DNA of 64,000 bases from Paraburkholderia sp. BCC1885 (GCF_900996235.1 NZ_CAAJGM010000044.1:1-64000); one strand, 5' to 3'; numbered from the stretch's first letter, positions 45,453 to 54,605 are shown. Notes: a model not told the origin generated them from the letters alone. Numbers and translations: made by a program.

Positions 45453-47048
45453 TCAATGCGCGCCCATTCCTTCAAGCACTTCGTCGTGAACATCGCGCTC
45501 TTCGAGGTAGTCGCTGCGGTAGCCGGAATGCACGCCCCAGTAATAGAACACCAGCGCGATGATCGCCACGACCAGCATGTCCCAGCCATACGGCAGAACA
45601 TCACGGCCACCGAACTGCTTGCTGCCGATCACCGACAGAATCGCCATCACCGGCAGGTAGGCCACCAGCCACCACGCGGCCTTCATATCGCGCTTGTAGC
45701 CGCTGAAGCCGGACTTCGCCTGGAAGTAGAAATACACCGGCAGCGCGACGATCATCAGCAGGATGATTTCGCCCGTCAGCGGCCACTTGGCCCAATACAG
45801 CACCAGCGACGCACACACGAACGCGAACGGCGCAATGATCTGCATGCCGGGAATGTGCAGCGGACGCTCCAGATCGGTGGCCGCGCGGCGCAGCGCCATC
45901 AGGCTGATCGGGCCCGTCAGGTAGGAAATCACCGTCGCCACCGAAATCACGGCCGCCAGCGAGCTCCAGCCGCGGAAGAAGAACAGGAAAATGAACGACA
46001 CCAGCAGGTTGAACCACATCGCCTGACGCGGCACGCCGTAGATCGGGTGCACATTACCGAACATCTTCGGCATGGTGTTGTTGCGCTCCATGGCGTAGAT
46101 CATGCGGCTCGTCGTCGCCATGTAGGTCGTGCCCGTACCGCTCGGGCTCACGAACGCGTCGACATACAGCAGGAACGCCAGCCAGTTCAGGTTCAGGGCG
46201 AGCGCCAGTTCGGCGAACGGCGACGCGAAGCTGAAGTGGCTCCAGCCTTTCATCACATCAGCCGGATTCGCCGCGCCAATATAGGCAATCTGCAGCAGCA
46301 CGTAGATCACGAGCGCCAGCAGGATCGAGCCGATCACCGCGAACGGCACGCTTTTCGCCGGGTTACGCGCTTCGCCGGCCAGGTTGATCGGGCTTTGGAA
46401 ACCATTGAACGCGAACACGATACCGCTCGTCGCCACCGCCGTGAACACCGCCGACCAGCCATACGGTGCGAAGGTGCTGGCCTCGCCGAAGTTCTCGTGA
46501 TGGAAACCCGTGAACATCAGGCCGGCAATCGTCGCCGCGGGAATCACAAACTTGAAGACCGTGATTGCCGAATTGGCGCGCGCGAACAGCTTCACGCCCC
46601 AGAAATTCAGCATGAAATAGATAATCACGAGGATCGCCGAGAGTAATAACCCATTAGTGGTTAATGACCCATTGACGAACAATGCATGCGCCCATGGATA
46701 CGGCCAGGTACTCATGTATTGAATCGACGCTTCAGCTTCAATTGGAATCACCGAGACAATGGCAATCCAGTTGGCCCATGCGCTGATAAAGCCGACCAGC
46801 GCGCCATGCGAATAGCGCGCATAGCGCACCATGCCGCCCGACTCGGGAAACATGGCGCCAAGTTCCGCATAGGTGAGCGCGATCGCGAGAATCACCACTG
46901 CGCCAATGACCCAGGCGCAAATGGCGGCGGGGCCAGCAATTTTTGCCGCTTTCCACGCGCCAAACAGCCAGCCTGATCCGATGATCGAACCCAAGCCGGT
47001 AAGCAGCAGCGCGAGCGGGCCGATGTTCCGTTGAATAGAACTTTTCAC
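45453..47048 (-). CDS. APC family amino acid permease
   Basis: This 531-residue carrier has about 12-14 membrane segments. The family motif in segment 1 is LLLTGLGSIIGSGWLFG, and FAFNGFQSPINLAGEARNPAKSVP in segment 6 and EAEASIQYM are typical of APC amino-acid/proton symporters of the YveA/AspT type. Substrate is not certain. A GTG start at 47048 is preceded by AGGAGAAGAC; earlier codons up to 47126 lack such a site and conservation. Confidence 0.87.
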   Translation of the reverse strand: MKSSIQRNIGPLALLLTGLGSIIGSGWLFGAWKAAKIAGPAAICAWVIGAVVILAIALTYAELGAMFPESGGMVRYARYSHGALVGFISAWANWIAIVSVIPIEAEASIQYMSTWPYPWAHALFVNGSLTTNGLLLSAILVIIYFMLNFWGVKLFARANSAITVFKFVIPAATIAGLMFTGFHHENFGEASTFAPYGWSAVFTAVATSGIVFAFNGFQSPINLAGEARNPAKSVPFAVIGSILLALVIYVLLQIAYIGAANPADVMKGWSHFSFASPFAELALALNLNWLAFLLYVDAFVSPSGTGTTYMATTSRMIYAMERNNTMPKMFGNVHPIYGVPRQAMWFNLLVSFIFLFFFRGWSSLAAVISVATVISYLTGPISLMALRRAATDLERPLHIPGMQIIAPFAFVCASLVLYWAKWPLTGEIILLMIVALPVYFYFQAKSGFSGYKRDMKAAWWLVAYLPVMAILSVIGSKQFGGRDVLPYGWDMLVVAIIALVFYYWGVHSGYRSDYLEERDVHDEVLEGMGAH

Positions 47049-47162
47049 GTCTTCTCCTAGGTGGGCCGAAAGGGGTGCGCGAGCGCCCTGCTTCGGTCCC
47101 TTGCAGTTTATCTGCAGTCGACCCAAATCGGCGCGCGGCGCGCCACTCGGGTCCCATGCCAG

Positions 47163-47191
47163 GCAACTTACGCCGATGCCGGATAAGTTGC
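47163..47191. promoter_or_regulatory. Inverted repeat upstream of the APC permease gene
   Basis: GCAACTTA (47163-47170) and TAAGTTGC (47184-47191) are perfect 8-bp arms around CGCCGATGCCGGA, 115-143 bases upstream of the permease start. The centre can pair further (GCC with GGC-like bases). It may be a 5'-leader hairpin or an operator. No clear promoter hexamers were found for the permease. Confidence 0.5.
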
Positions 47192-47433
47192 GTCAGAAAC
47201 ATGGCCGCACCGCGGCATTGCTTGTGACGCTGGAGACGGGGTGACGGCCATGGTGGGCGAGGGCTGATACCGGAATCAGGTGCAACCCAAGCGCGGCGCG
47301 TAGTTTAACGGTTGCACCGCCGGATTGCAGCGCGGCCTAGGGTTATCCCTAGCAAGAAATTAACAGGCCGGCAAGCGCCGCGAGCCTGCCTTACGCCTGA
47401 CCCTTAAAACCTTGTAAAGATGTGCGGATACTG
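47192..47433. other. Divergent intergenic region, remainder
   Basis: The space between the APC permease start and the csp promoter contains no convincing gene. It should carry the permease promoter on the minus strand, but I could not identify good hexamers. Confidence 0.4.
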
Positions 47434-47462
47434 TTGACCTTCTCCCGAAATCGCCGTATAAC
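47434..47462 (+). promoter_or_regulatory. Cold-shock gene promoter
   Basis: A -35 box TTGACC (47434-47439) and a -10 box TATAAC (47457-47462) are separated by exactly 17 bases. Transcription would start near 47469 and give a leader of about 140 bases before the csp ATG. Long structured leaders of this kind act as temperature sensors in cspA-type genes. Confidence 0.8.
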
Positions 47463-47609
47463 GTTCGGGCAGGATTTCAAGCGGCGAGTGAATTGGTCTT
47501 TCGTAGTTCGCCCATCAACGGTACTCCGGTTGGTCCCATTACCCCCTTCCTTGATTTTCATGCACCCTCTGGGCTTCGGCCTTATTTACCATCTTTAGGA
47601 ACAAGTAAT

Positions 47610-47813
47610 ATGGAAACCGGTACCGTCAAGTGGTTCAATGACGCAAAGGGCTTTGGCTTCATCACTCCCGACGGCGGCGGCGAAGATCTGTTCGCGCATT
47701 TCTCGGAAATCCGCACGGAAGGCTTCAAGACGCTGCAAGAAAACCAAAAGGTTACGTTTGAAGTGAAGACGGGCCCGAAGGGCAAGCAAGCAGCTAACAT
47801 CAAGCCGGTGTAA
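47610..47813 (+). CDS. Cold-shock protein, CspA family
   Basis: This 67-residue cold-shock domain protein has the RNA-binding motifs [14 protein letters not shown] (RNP1) and DLFAHFSEI (RNP2). It binds single-stranded nucleic acid and acts as RNA chaperone. AGGAACAAGTAAT precedes the ATG. The open frame upstream to 47493 is leader RNA, not protein. A bidirectional terminator follows. Confidence 0.96.
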   Translation: METGTVKWFNDAKGFGFITPDGGGEDLFAHFSEIRTEGFKTLQENQKVTFEVKTGPKGKQAANIKPV

Positions 47814-47842
47814 GCGCGCGCTTCCTTCTGGACGCGAAGAAG

Positions 47843-47870
47843 AAACCCCGCCTCGCCGCGGGGTTTTTTT
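47843..47870. terminator. Rho-independent terminator after csp
   Basis: The stem ACCCCGC / GCGGGGT with loop CTCGCC is followed by seven T residues. It lies between the csp gene and the opposing YegD-type gene; on the minus strand the tract is shorter (GGGGTTTC). Confidence 0.92.
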
Positions 47871-47933
47871 ATGCCCGGCCGTCATGCGGCCTTTATGTCT
47901 GGCCGCGTTATGCCTGACCGTTTTACCTGAAGA

Positions 47934-49190
47934 TTACGCCTGACCGAATATCCGCCGCGCGTGAATGCCCAAACCCGTGGCCACGCTGGCGAGCCGATCG
48001 CCGAATACTGGCCGGGCGTCCGGAAACGCGGCGGACAGCGCGCCGGATAGAAATGCCAGTCCCGTCGAGCCGCCCGTGAAGTAAATCGCGCCTACGTCGC
48101 GCGGCGCGACGCCGGCGGCCTGTACCGTGTCGCGGGCCGCCTGCACGATGCGCAGCGTCTCGTCGTGGCCCGCCTTGATCAGTTGCGCTTCGTCGAAAGC
48201 AAGCCGCAGATCCTCTTCCACCAGCTCCAGATCGATGATGGTCTCGCCGCCCGCCGCGACGCCGATCTTTGCCTCTTCGGCGTGCGCGGCCAGCGCGTGG
48301 CCCAGGCGGCGGTCGACCACCCGCATCAGGCGGTCGTGGTGCCGCGTCTGCGTGAACAGATGGCGCATCAGCACCAGTTCGCTGACCCGCTTGGGCGCGT
48401 AGACCGTATTGATCAGATGCCACGTGGCGAGGTCGAAATAGATCCGGTTCGGAATCTCGCGCCCTTCCGGATCCAGTGTCTGATAGCCCAGCTCGCGCAG
48501 GATGGTGACGAGTTCGACGCGGCGGTCGAAATCCGTGCCGGCCACGTGCACTCCGTGATGCGCCAGCACGTCGTCCTTGCGCTCGACGCGTTTGACGCGC
48601 TCCGGCCCGACCCGCACCAGCGAGAAGTCCGAGGTGCCGCCGCCGATGTCGGCCACCAGCACCAGCCCCTCTTGCGTCAGATGCGACTCATAGTCGAACG
48701 CCGCCGCAATCGGCTCGTACTGGAAGTGGATTTCCTTCAGGCCCACCGAGCGCGCAGCCGCCTCGAGCTGCTGCTGCGCGAGCTGATCGGCGCGCGGGTC
48801 GTCGTCGACGAAGAACACCGGGCGGCCCAGCACCGCGCGGCTGATCGACGCGCCGGCGCTGGCTTCGGCCGAGCGCTTCAGATGCTCGACGAAAATCGCG
48901 ATCACGTCGGTGTACTTGATGGCCGAGCCGTCGCCGAGATCGGTCGAGTTTTCCGCCAGCGGCGAGCCGAGAATGCTTTTCATCGAACGCATCAGGCGGC
49001 CGTCGAAGCCGTCGATATACGCTTCGAGCGCGGCGCGGCCGTAGTCGCGGCTGTTCTCGTCGGTGTTGAAAAAGACGGCGGTGGGCAGCGTCGTGTAGGC
49101 ACCCTCGACCGGCGCAAGCCGCAACGCGGCGCCGTCAGGCACGGCGACCGCCGAATTCGAGGTGCCGAAGTCAATCGCGCAATAGGTCAT
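47934..49190 (-). CDS. yegD: YegD-type Hsp70 family protein
   Basis: This 418-residue protein has an actin/Hsp70-type nucleotide-binding domain: phosphate 1 CAIDFGTSNSAVAV, phosphate 2 VADIGGGTSDFSLV, and the adenosine motif IYFTGGSTGL. The usual Hsp70 substrate-binding domain is missing, as in E. coli YegD. Function is not well known; a DnaK-like chaperone role is presumed from the fold. Confidence 0.9.
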   Translation of the reverse strand: MTYCAIDFGTSNSAVAVPDGAALRLAPVEGAYTTLPTAVFFNTDENSRDYGRAALEAYIDGFDGRLMRSMKSILGSPLAENSTDLGDGSAIKYTDVIAIFVEHLKRSAEASAGASISRAVLGRPVFFVDDDPRADQLAQQQLEAAARSVGLKEIHFQYEPIAAAFDYESHLTQEGLVLVADIGGGTSDFSLVRVGPERVKRVERKDDVLAHHGVHVAGTDFDRRVELVTILRELGYQTLDPEGREIPNRIYFDLATWHLINTVYAPKRVSELVLMRHLFTQTRHHDRLMRVVDRRLGHALAAHAEEAKIGVAAGGETIIDLELVEEDLRLAFDEAQLIKAGHDETLRIVQAARDTVQAAGVAPRDVGAIYFTGGSTGLAFLSGALSAAFPDARPVFGDRLASVATGLGIHARRIFGQA

Positions 49191-49416
49191 GGCAGGAAAT
49201 CGCCGCTCACGGCTGGCGCGGACAAGAAGGGGACGGGCTTTGTATCACGAAAGCGCGAAGGGCATCAACCAAGATATCCGCGCATAGGTGTGCCGGTTCA
49301 GGGGAACAAAAATTGCTCATCCGCACAGGATACGCTATTCAAATTTCTCAACTGTTTTACATAGGACCGGAAGGCGCCGCGGCGTCGACTTCGGCCGACT
49401 GAGGAGACCCGCCCCG

Positions 49417-50889
49417 ATGAGCGAATCGCCCACCGCAGCGGTACAGGAAACGCCCAGCGCCGTGATCGAAACCGACCTGCCGTCGCGGCTCGACCGCCTG
49501 CCGTGGGGCCGGTTTCATTCGCTGATTGTGGTGGCGCTTGGCGTCACCTGGCTGCTCGACGGCCTCGAAGTCACGCTGGCCGGCGCGGTGGCGAGCGCCC
49601 TGAAAGCCAGCCCGACGCTGCACTTCACCAACAGCGAAGTCGGCCTGACCGGCAGCGCCTATATCCTGGGCGCGGTGCTCGGCGCGCTCGGCTTCGGCTG
49701 GCTCACCGACCGTCTCGGGCGGCGCAAATTGTTCTTCATCACGCTGACGCTTTATCTGGCGGCCACCGCCGCCACGGCACTGTCGTGGAATCTGGCGAGC
49801 TTCCTGCTGTTTCGCTTCCTGACGGGCGCCGGGATCGGCGGCGAGTACACCGCCATCAACTCGACGATCCAGGAGTTCACGCCGGCCCGCGTGCGCGGCT
49901 GGACCGACCTGGGCATCAACGGCACGTTCTGGATCGGCGCGGCAATCGGCGCGACCGGCTCGCTGGTGTTGCTCGATCCGCATCTGCTGCCAAGCGACTG
50001 GGGCTGGCGCGGCTGCTTCTTCATCGGCGCGGCGCTCGCGCTGGCCATCCTGCCGATGCGCGCCTGGGTCCCCGAAAGCCCGCGCTGGCTGCTGACCCAC
50101 GGCGAGGCGCGCGAAGCCACCCAGATCGTCGAGCATATCGAGGCGCGCTTTCGCGACGCCGGACATCCGCCGACCGATGAGCCGCTCGCCCGTCTCCGTC
50201 TGCGAACCCGCGACCACACGCCGCTGCGCGAAGTCTTCCATGCCATCTTCACGGTGCATCGACGACGCGCGCTGGTCGGGCTGTCGTTGATGACCGCGCA
50301 GGCGTTCTTCTACAACGCGATCTTTTTCACCTACGCGCTGGTGCTGACGGACTTCTATCACGTGCCCGGCGATCATATCGGCTGGTATCTGCTGCCGTTC
50401 GCACTCGGCAATTTCCTCGGGCCGCTGCTGCTTGGGCGTCTATTCGACGTGATCGGCCGGCGCAAGATGATCGCGGCTACCTACGCAATCTCCGGCGTCC
50501 TGCTCACCGTCAGCGGCTATCTGTTCGAACAGAATCTGCTCACTGTCACCACCCAGACCGCTGCGTGGATGGTGATCTTCTTCTTCGCCTCGGCGGCCGC
50601 CAGCTCGGCCTATCTGACGGTGAGCGAATCGTTTCCGCTGGAAATTCGCGCACTTGCGATTGCCGTGTTTTACGCCTTCGGCACCGCGCTCGGCGGCATC
50701 GCCGGACCGGCATTCTTCGGACGACTGATCGATACGCACCAACGCAGCGCGGTCTTCACCGGCTATCTGGTCGGCTCGGCGCTGATGGTCGGCGCGGCGG
50801 TGGTGGCCGCGATCTGGGGCGTCGACGCGGAGCGCAAATCGCTCGAAAACGTCGCGGCGCCGCTGTCCGCCGTAGCTGACGGAGAGTGA
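49417..50889 (+). CDS. MFS transporter (sugar/metabolite:H+ symporter type)
   Basis: This 490-residue carrier has 12 membrane segments. Signature pieces are the segment 2-3 loop GWLTDRLGRRKLFF, RFLTGAGIGGEYTAINS, PESPRWLL after segment 6 and the C-half RLFDVIGRRKM, placing it in the sugar-porter-like/metabolite symporter group. Substrate is not known. The start at 49417 follows GAGGAGACC. A hairpin terminator follows directly. Confidence 0.87.
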   Translation: MSESPTAAVQETPSAVIETDLPSRLDRLPWGRFHSLIVVALGVTWLLDGLEVTLAGAVASALKASPTLHFTNSEVGLTGSAYILGAVLGALGFGWLTDRLGRRKLFFITLTLYLAATAATALSWNLASFLLFRFLTGAGIGGEYTAINSTIQEFTPARVRGWTDLGINGTFWIGAAIGATGSLVLLDPHLLPSDWGWRGCFFIGAALALAILPMRAWVPESPRWLLTHGEAREATQIVEHIEARFRDAGHPPTDEPLARLRLRTRDHTPLREVFHAIFTVHRRRALVGLSLMTAQAFFYNAIFFTYALVLTDFYHVPGDHIGWYLLPFALGNFLGPLLLGRLFDVIGRRKMIAATYAISGVLLTVSGYLFEQNLLTVTTQTAAWMVIFFFASAAASSAYLTVSESFPLEIRALAIAVFYAFGTALGGIAGPAFFGRLIDTHQRSAVFTGYLVGSALMVGAAVVAAIWGVDAERKSLENVAAPLSAVADGE

Positions 50890-50896
50890 ATAAAAA

Positions 50897-50933
50897 ACGC
50901 GCGGCCAAGGTGAACTGACCGCGCGTATCTTTT
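50897..50933 (+). terminator. Rho-independent terminator after the MFS gene
   Basis: The stem ACGCGCGG / CCGCGCGT encloses a 14-base loop and is followed by ATCTTTT. On the left flank there are six A residues, so it could also act on the minus strand, downstream of the nitroreductase. Confidence 0.8.
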
Positions 50934-51045
50934 ACTCCGGAAGGTGATGCTGACCTCTGGCCGCCCAACCGTCTACGCGAGCGGCGTAGGGCCACCGGCG
51001 CGGCAGAGGGCCATACGCCACCGCAGGCGGGTCATGCCCAAGCCA

Positions 51046-51639
51046 TCAAAACGGTTTCTTCCACACGCCGCTATACGCGATCTCGCCGAGCGGGAAACGC
51101 GTGCGCACCGACTTTTCGCGCTCGCGCAGCACCGGGTCGAGCTTCTCGACTTCGCCGAAGTGGCCAAGCGAAATCATCGTGATCACTTCGACGTCGTCCG
51201 GGATGGTGAAGGCCTTGCGGAATGCGGGAACGTCGAAGCCGCTCATCTGGTGCGCGGCGAGGCCCAGTGCATGGGCTTGCAGCACCAGCGAAAAAGCGGC
51301 GGCGCCCGCATCGTAAGGCGCGCAACGGTTCACTTCGCCCTTGTTGGTCAGCGTGTGCGTGGCGACGGCGATCAGCACCGGCGCCGGCGCATTCCAGCCC
51401 TGATTGAACGGCACCAGCGTGGCGAAGGCGCGCTTGAATGAGACTTCGTCGGTACTGCGATCGAACACCATGAAACGCCACGGCTGCGAGTTGTACGACG
51501 AAGGCGCCCAGCGGGCCGCTTCCAGAACCGAATGCAGATGCTCGCGACTCACCGGCTCGCTCGAATACGCGCGCGGGCTCCAGCGGCCTGCAATCAGTTC
51601 GTGAATGGGAACTGCGGTTGGGGCGGGTTTGTTGGTCAT
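51046..51639 (-). CDS. Nitroreductase family protein
   Basis: This 197-residue FMN-binding oxidoreductase has RWSPRAYSSEPVS and AARWAPSSYNSQPWRFMV (FMN-binding Arg/Ser/Gln), GAAAFSLVLQAHALGLAAHQMSGFD and an ISLGHFGE core. It reduces nitro groups or quinones with NAD(P)H. The start at 51639 has GAGAG upstream; two earlier Met codons (to 51690) are less supported. It lies alone between an MFS gene and another MFS gene. Confidence 0.9.
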   Translation of the reverse strand: MTNKPAPTAVPIHELIAGRWSPRAYSSEPVSREHLHSVLEAARWAPSSYNSQPWRFMVFDRSTDEVSFKRAFATLVPFNQGWNAPAPVLIAVATHTLTNKGEVNRCAPYDAGAAAFSLVLQAHALGLAAHQMSGFDVPAFRKAFTIPDDVEVITMISLGHFGEVEKLDPVLREREKSVRTRFPLGEIAYSGVWKKPF

Positions 51640-51822
51640 GCGCTTCTCTCGGTCGAAATTCATGATCGACGGGCGAGTGCCCGGGGCCACATAGCATAAC
51701 CGGGCTTCGCTACGTGTGCTTCAGAAGCCGCGTATAAAGCGCATCCGGAATGCCCACGGCGGCGGCGTCGATGCCGCCCCCAAATGCGTCTGCCGTCCGC
51801 CCGACACGCCGGCAGCGCGCGC

Positions 51823-53106
51823 TTAAACCGGCTGCGGCGCGGCCGTCCGTTCGCCGCGATTGATACGCAGCACGATCACCGACGCGACGAGGCACAAGCC
51901 GCCCGAAATCATCGACGCCACCGTGTAGGTGCCGAGGCTCGCGCGCAGCATGCCCGCGCCGAGCGCCGCGAAGGCCGCGCCGAGCTGATGCCCCGCCACC
52001 ACCCAGCCGAACACCACCGGGGCGGCTTCCTTGCCGTAGACATCGGTGGCGAGACGGACCGTGGGCGGCACGGTGGCGATCCAGTCGAGGCCGTAGAACA
52101 CCGCGAAAAGCGGCAGGCCGAAGAAGTCGATGCCGAACGCGTGCGGCAAATACATCAGCGACAGGCCGCGCAGTCCGTAGTACCAGAACAGCAGCACCCG
52201 GCTGTTGTAGCGGTCCGAGAGCCAGCCGGACAGCGTCGTGCCGAACAGATCGAAGATGCCCATGGCCGCCAGCAGCGACGCGCCCTGCACTTCGGAGAGG
52301 CCATAGTCGCCGCACATGGCGATCAGGTGGGTGCCGACGTAGCCGTTCGTGCTCGCCCCGCAAATGAAGAAGCTGAAAAACAGCAGCCAGAAATCGCGCG
52401 TCTTGCTGGCCATGGCGAGGGTGCCGAAGGCGATCGCGAGTGGATTCTGCTTTGTGAGGTTGCGGCTGATGGGCGCGTCGGCCGGTTCGCCGAATGGACG
52501 CAGCGTCAGGTCGGCGGGACGCTCGGGCAGCAGGAACGCCACCAGCGGCAATACGATTGCGGCCGCGCCCGCCACCACCCAGACCACCTGGCGCCAGCCG
52601 TGATGCTCGGCAATCGCCGCGAGCAGCGGCAGGAAAACGAGCTGACCGGTGGCGGAACTGGCGGTGAGAATGCCCATTACCAGCCCGCGATGCGTCGTGA
52701 ACCAGCGATTCACCACCGTCGCCGACAACGACAACGCCGCCACCCCGGTCGAGCCGCCGACCATCACGCCCCAGATCAGGATCATCTGCCACGGATGTGT
52801 CATCAGCGACGACAGCGCCACGCCGGCCGCCATCGTGCCGAGCGCGATCAGCACGGTGGGACGCACGCCGAAACGCTGCATCGCCGCCGCCGCGAACGGC
52901 CCCATCAGGCCGTATAGCGCGATGTTCACCGAGATGGCCAGCGAGATGGTCGCCCGGCTCCAGCCGAACTGATGTTCGAGCGGCACCATCATCACACTGG
53001 GCGTGGCGCGCGTTCCGGCGGCCGCCGGCAATACCAGAAACACCACCGCCACGGTCAGCCAGCCGTAGTGAAAGCGCCCGCCAATCATTCTCGCTGCCCA
53101 GTTCAT
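51823..53106 (-). CDS. MFS transporter divergent from a TetR regulator
   Basis: This 427-residue carrier has 12 membrane segments, with FGVRPTVLIALGTM and VNRWFTTHRGLVMGILTASSATGQLVFLPLL typical of the monocarboxylate/oxalate-formate antiporter-like MFS branch. GGAGATCC precedes the ATG at 53106. It diverges from the tetR gene over two perfect inverted repeats, so it is probably the regulator's target. Substrate is unknown; an exported toxic compound or imported organic acid is possible. Confidence 0.85.
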   Translation of the reverse strand: MNWAARMIGGRFHYGWLTVAVVFLVLPAAAGTRATPSVMMVPLEHQFGWSRATISLAISVNIALYGLMGPFAAAAMQRFGVRPTVLIALGTMAAGVALSSLMTHPWQMILIWGVMVGGSTGVAALSLSATVVNRWFTTHRGLVMGILTASSATGQLVFLPLLAAIAEHHGWRQVVWVVAGAAAIVLPLVAFLLPERPADLTLRPFGEPADAPISRNLTKQNPLAIAFGTLAMASKTRDFWLLFFSFFICGASTNGYVGTHLIAMCGDYGLSEVQGASLLAAMGIFDLFGTTLSGWLSDRYNSRVLLFWYYGLRGLSLMYLPHAFGIDFFGLPLFAVFYGLDWIATVPPTVRLATDVYGKEAAPVVFGWVVAGHQLGAAFAALGAGMLRASLGTYTVASMISGGLCLVASVIVLRINRGERTAAPQPV

Positions 53107-53178
53107 CGGATCTCCAGTTGGCGCGACATCTCTCGGACGCCGCCGCCGCGCCTGTTTGTTACTGCTTTCGTAAAGGAC

Positions 53179-53198
53179 TTGTGACAGATCAGTCACAA
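53179..53198. promoter_or_regulatory. Inverted repeat TTGTGAC-N6-GTCACAA
   Basis: Two perfect 7-bp arms (TTGTGAC and GTCACAA) flank AGATCA in the divergent MFS-tetR gap. The half-site spacing is TGTGA-N8-TCACA, two bases longer than a CRP site, so another regulator or a second TetR-family site is more likely. Confidence 0.6.
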
Positions 53199-53214
53199 TG
53201 GTGTTGCGATGCTA

Positions 53215-53230
53215 GTTACCGCTCGGTAAC
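53215..53230. promoter_or_regulatory. Likely TetR-family operator
   Basis: GTTACCG-CT-CGGTAAC is a perfect palindrome of two 7-bp arms with a 2-bp centre, 38 bases before the tetR ATG and about 110 from the MFS gene start. Size and symmetry are as expected for a TetR-family dimer, which here would control itself and the MFS gene. Confidence 0.78.
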
Positions 53231-53268
53231 ATGTCAAGTCATCAGCTACAAACCGTGGGGCCATCACC

Positions 53269-53961
53269 ATGTCAGAGCACGCAACCGCCGCGCCGGCCAA
53301 GGCGGCTCGCCGCGGCCGCTCGCAGATCACCGGGCCGCAGGCGCAGGAGCAGCTTCTGCGGGCCGCGGGCGAGTTATTTTACGAGGAAGGGGTGCGGGTG
53401 GTGGGAGTCGACGCCGTCGTCGAGCGGGCGGGCGTCAACAAGATGAGCCTGTACCGCCAGTTTTCGTCGAAGGACGATCTGGTGCTGGCTTACCTGGCGC
53501 GCAAGGACAGCAACTTCTTCGGCTACGTCGAAAAGAGCTTTGCCAAACATCCCGGCCAGCCGGCCAGACAGCTTGTACAGTATTTCGAAGACCTCGCCGG
53601 GCGCGCGTCGGACGAGGGCTATCGCGGGTGTCCGTTCATGAATGTGGCGGTCGAATTTCCGGATACATCCCATGCGGCGCGGCGTTTCGTCACCGACAAC
53701 AAGACGCGCCTGATGGCGCGTCTCACCGAGCTCACCACCGCAGCCGGCGCCGCCGATCCGGCGGCACTGGCCGATGCACTCGGCCTGCTGATCGAGGGGG
53801 TGTACGCGGCAAGCCAGACCTACGGCCCGGGCTGCGGGCCGGTTCGGGCCGCGCCTCGCGTGGCGGCGCAGTTGATTGCGGCGGCGTGTCCTGCGACCGA
53901 AGCTGAGACTGAAACTGAAGCCGAAGCCGAAGCCAGGACCGGCGCCAACGGCATCTCTTAA
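53269..53961 (+). CDS. TetR family transcriptional regulator
   Basis: This 230-residue protein has an N-terminal helix-turn-helix (LLRAAGELFYEEGVRVVGVDAVVERAGVNKMSLYRQFSSKDDLVLAYL, about 29-76) and a TetR ligand-binding domain with GCPFMN. The C-terminal tail is a Thr/Glu/Ala-rich low-complexity stretch coded by six hexanucleotide repeats. It probably represses the divergent MFS gene through the palindrome 53215-53230. Confidence 0.9.
   Translation: MSEHATAAPAKAARRGRSQITGPQAQEQLLRAAGELFYEEGVRVVGVDAVVERAGVNKMSLYRQFSSKDDLVLAYLARKDSNFFGYVEKSFAKHPGQPARQLVQYFEDLAGRASDEGYRGCPFMNVAVEFPDTSHAARRFVTDNKTRLMARLTELTTAAGAADPAALADALGLLIEGVYAASQTYGPGCGPVRAAPRVAAQLIAAACPATEAETETEAEAEARTGANGIS
53899..53934 (+). 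repeat. In-frame hexanucleotide repeat in tetR
   Basis: Six tandem 6-bp units (GAAGCT, GAGACT, GAAACT, GAAGCC three times) code for an alternating Glu-Ala/Glu-Thr tail. Length changes by slippage would keep the frame and alter only the tail. Confidence 0.85.
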
Positions 53962-54027
53962 ACCGAGGCATGAGCGGCTCCCCCCTCTGCCGCCGGTAAA
54001 ATGGCGTTTTCAGCATCCTGCCCCGCC

Positions 54028-54594
54028 ATGCCGCCGTCCGCCGAATCCCACGCCGCCATTCTTGCCGCCACCCGCCACTGGCTGACCCGCGCGGTCATTG
54101 GTCTGAACCTCTGCCCGTTCGCCAAGGCCGTGCACGTGAAGAACCAGATCCGCTATGCGGTCAGCGAAGCGACGGATCTGGAAGGTGTCCTGATGGATCT
54201 CGAAACCGAATTACAGACGCTGGCGCAAGCCGGTCCCGCCGAACTGGACACCACGCTGCTGATCCTGCCGCACGCGCTCGCCGAATTCACCGAATACAAC
54301 GATTGCCTGTTTTTCGCCGAGCGGATGCTCAGGCAATTGCGCCTGGAAGGCGAACTGCAAATTGCGAGCTTTCACCCGCAATATCAGTTCGAAGGCACGG
54401 AAGCGGACGATATCGAGAACTACACGAATCGGGCCCCGTATCCGATCCTGCATTTGCTGCGCGAAGCGAGTATCGAGCGCGCCGTGGACGCGTTTCCCGA
54501 CGCCGCCGAGATTTACGAACGCAATCAGGAAACGCTGCGCCGGCTGGGGTTGGCCGGCTGGGAAAAGTGGATGAGCGAGGCGGCTGAGGAATAA
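54028..54594 (+). CDS. DUF1415 family protein
   Basis: This 188-residue protein matches the DUF1415 pattern: TRHWLTRAVIGLNLCPFAKAV at the start, TTLLILPHALAEFTEYND in the middle, and IASFHPQYQFEGTEADDIENYTNRAPYPILHLLREASIERAV. The conserved Cys-Pro-Phe and FHP/NRAPYP motifs look catalytic or metal-binding, but no function is known to me. A TAAAAT at 53996-54001 may be the -10 box, which favours the start at 54028 over 54001. It converges with the methyltransferase gene. Confidence 0.85.
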   Translation: MPPSAESHAAILAATRHWLTRAVIGLNLCPFAKAVHVKNQIRYAVSEATDLEGVLMDLETELQTLAQAGPAELDTTLLILPHALAEFTEYNDCLFFAERMLRQLRLEGELQIASFHPQYQFEGTEADDIENYTNRAPYPILHLLREASIERAVDAFPDAAEIYERNQETLRRLGLAGWEKWMSEAAEE

Positions 54595-54605
54595 GCGGCT
54601 ACGTC

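Noticed and set aside
53179..53198. CRP binding site
   Set aside because: The half-sites TGTGA and TCACA are 8 bases apart, whereas a CRP site has 6.
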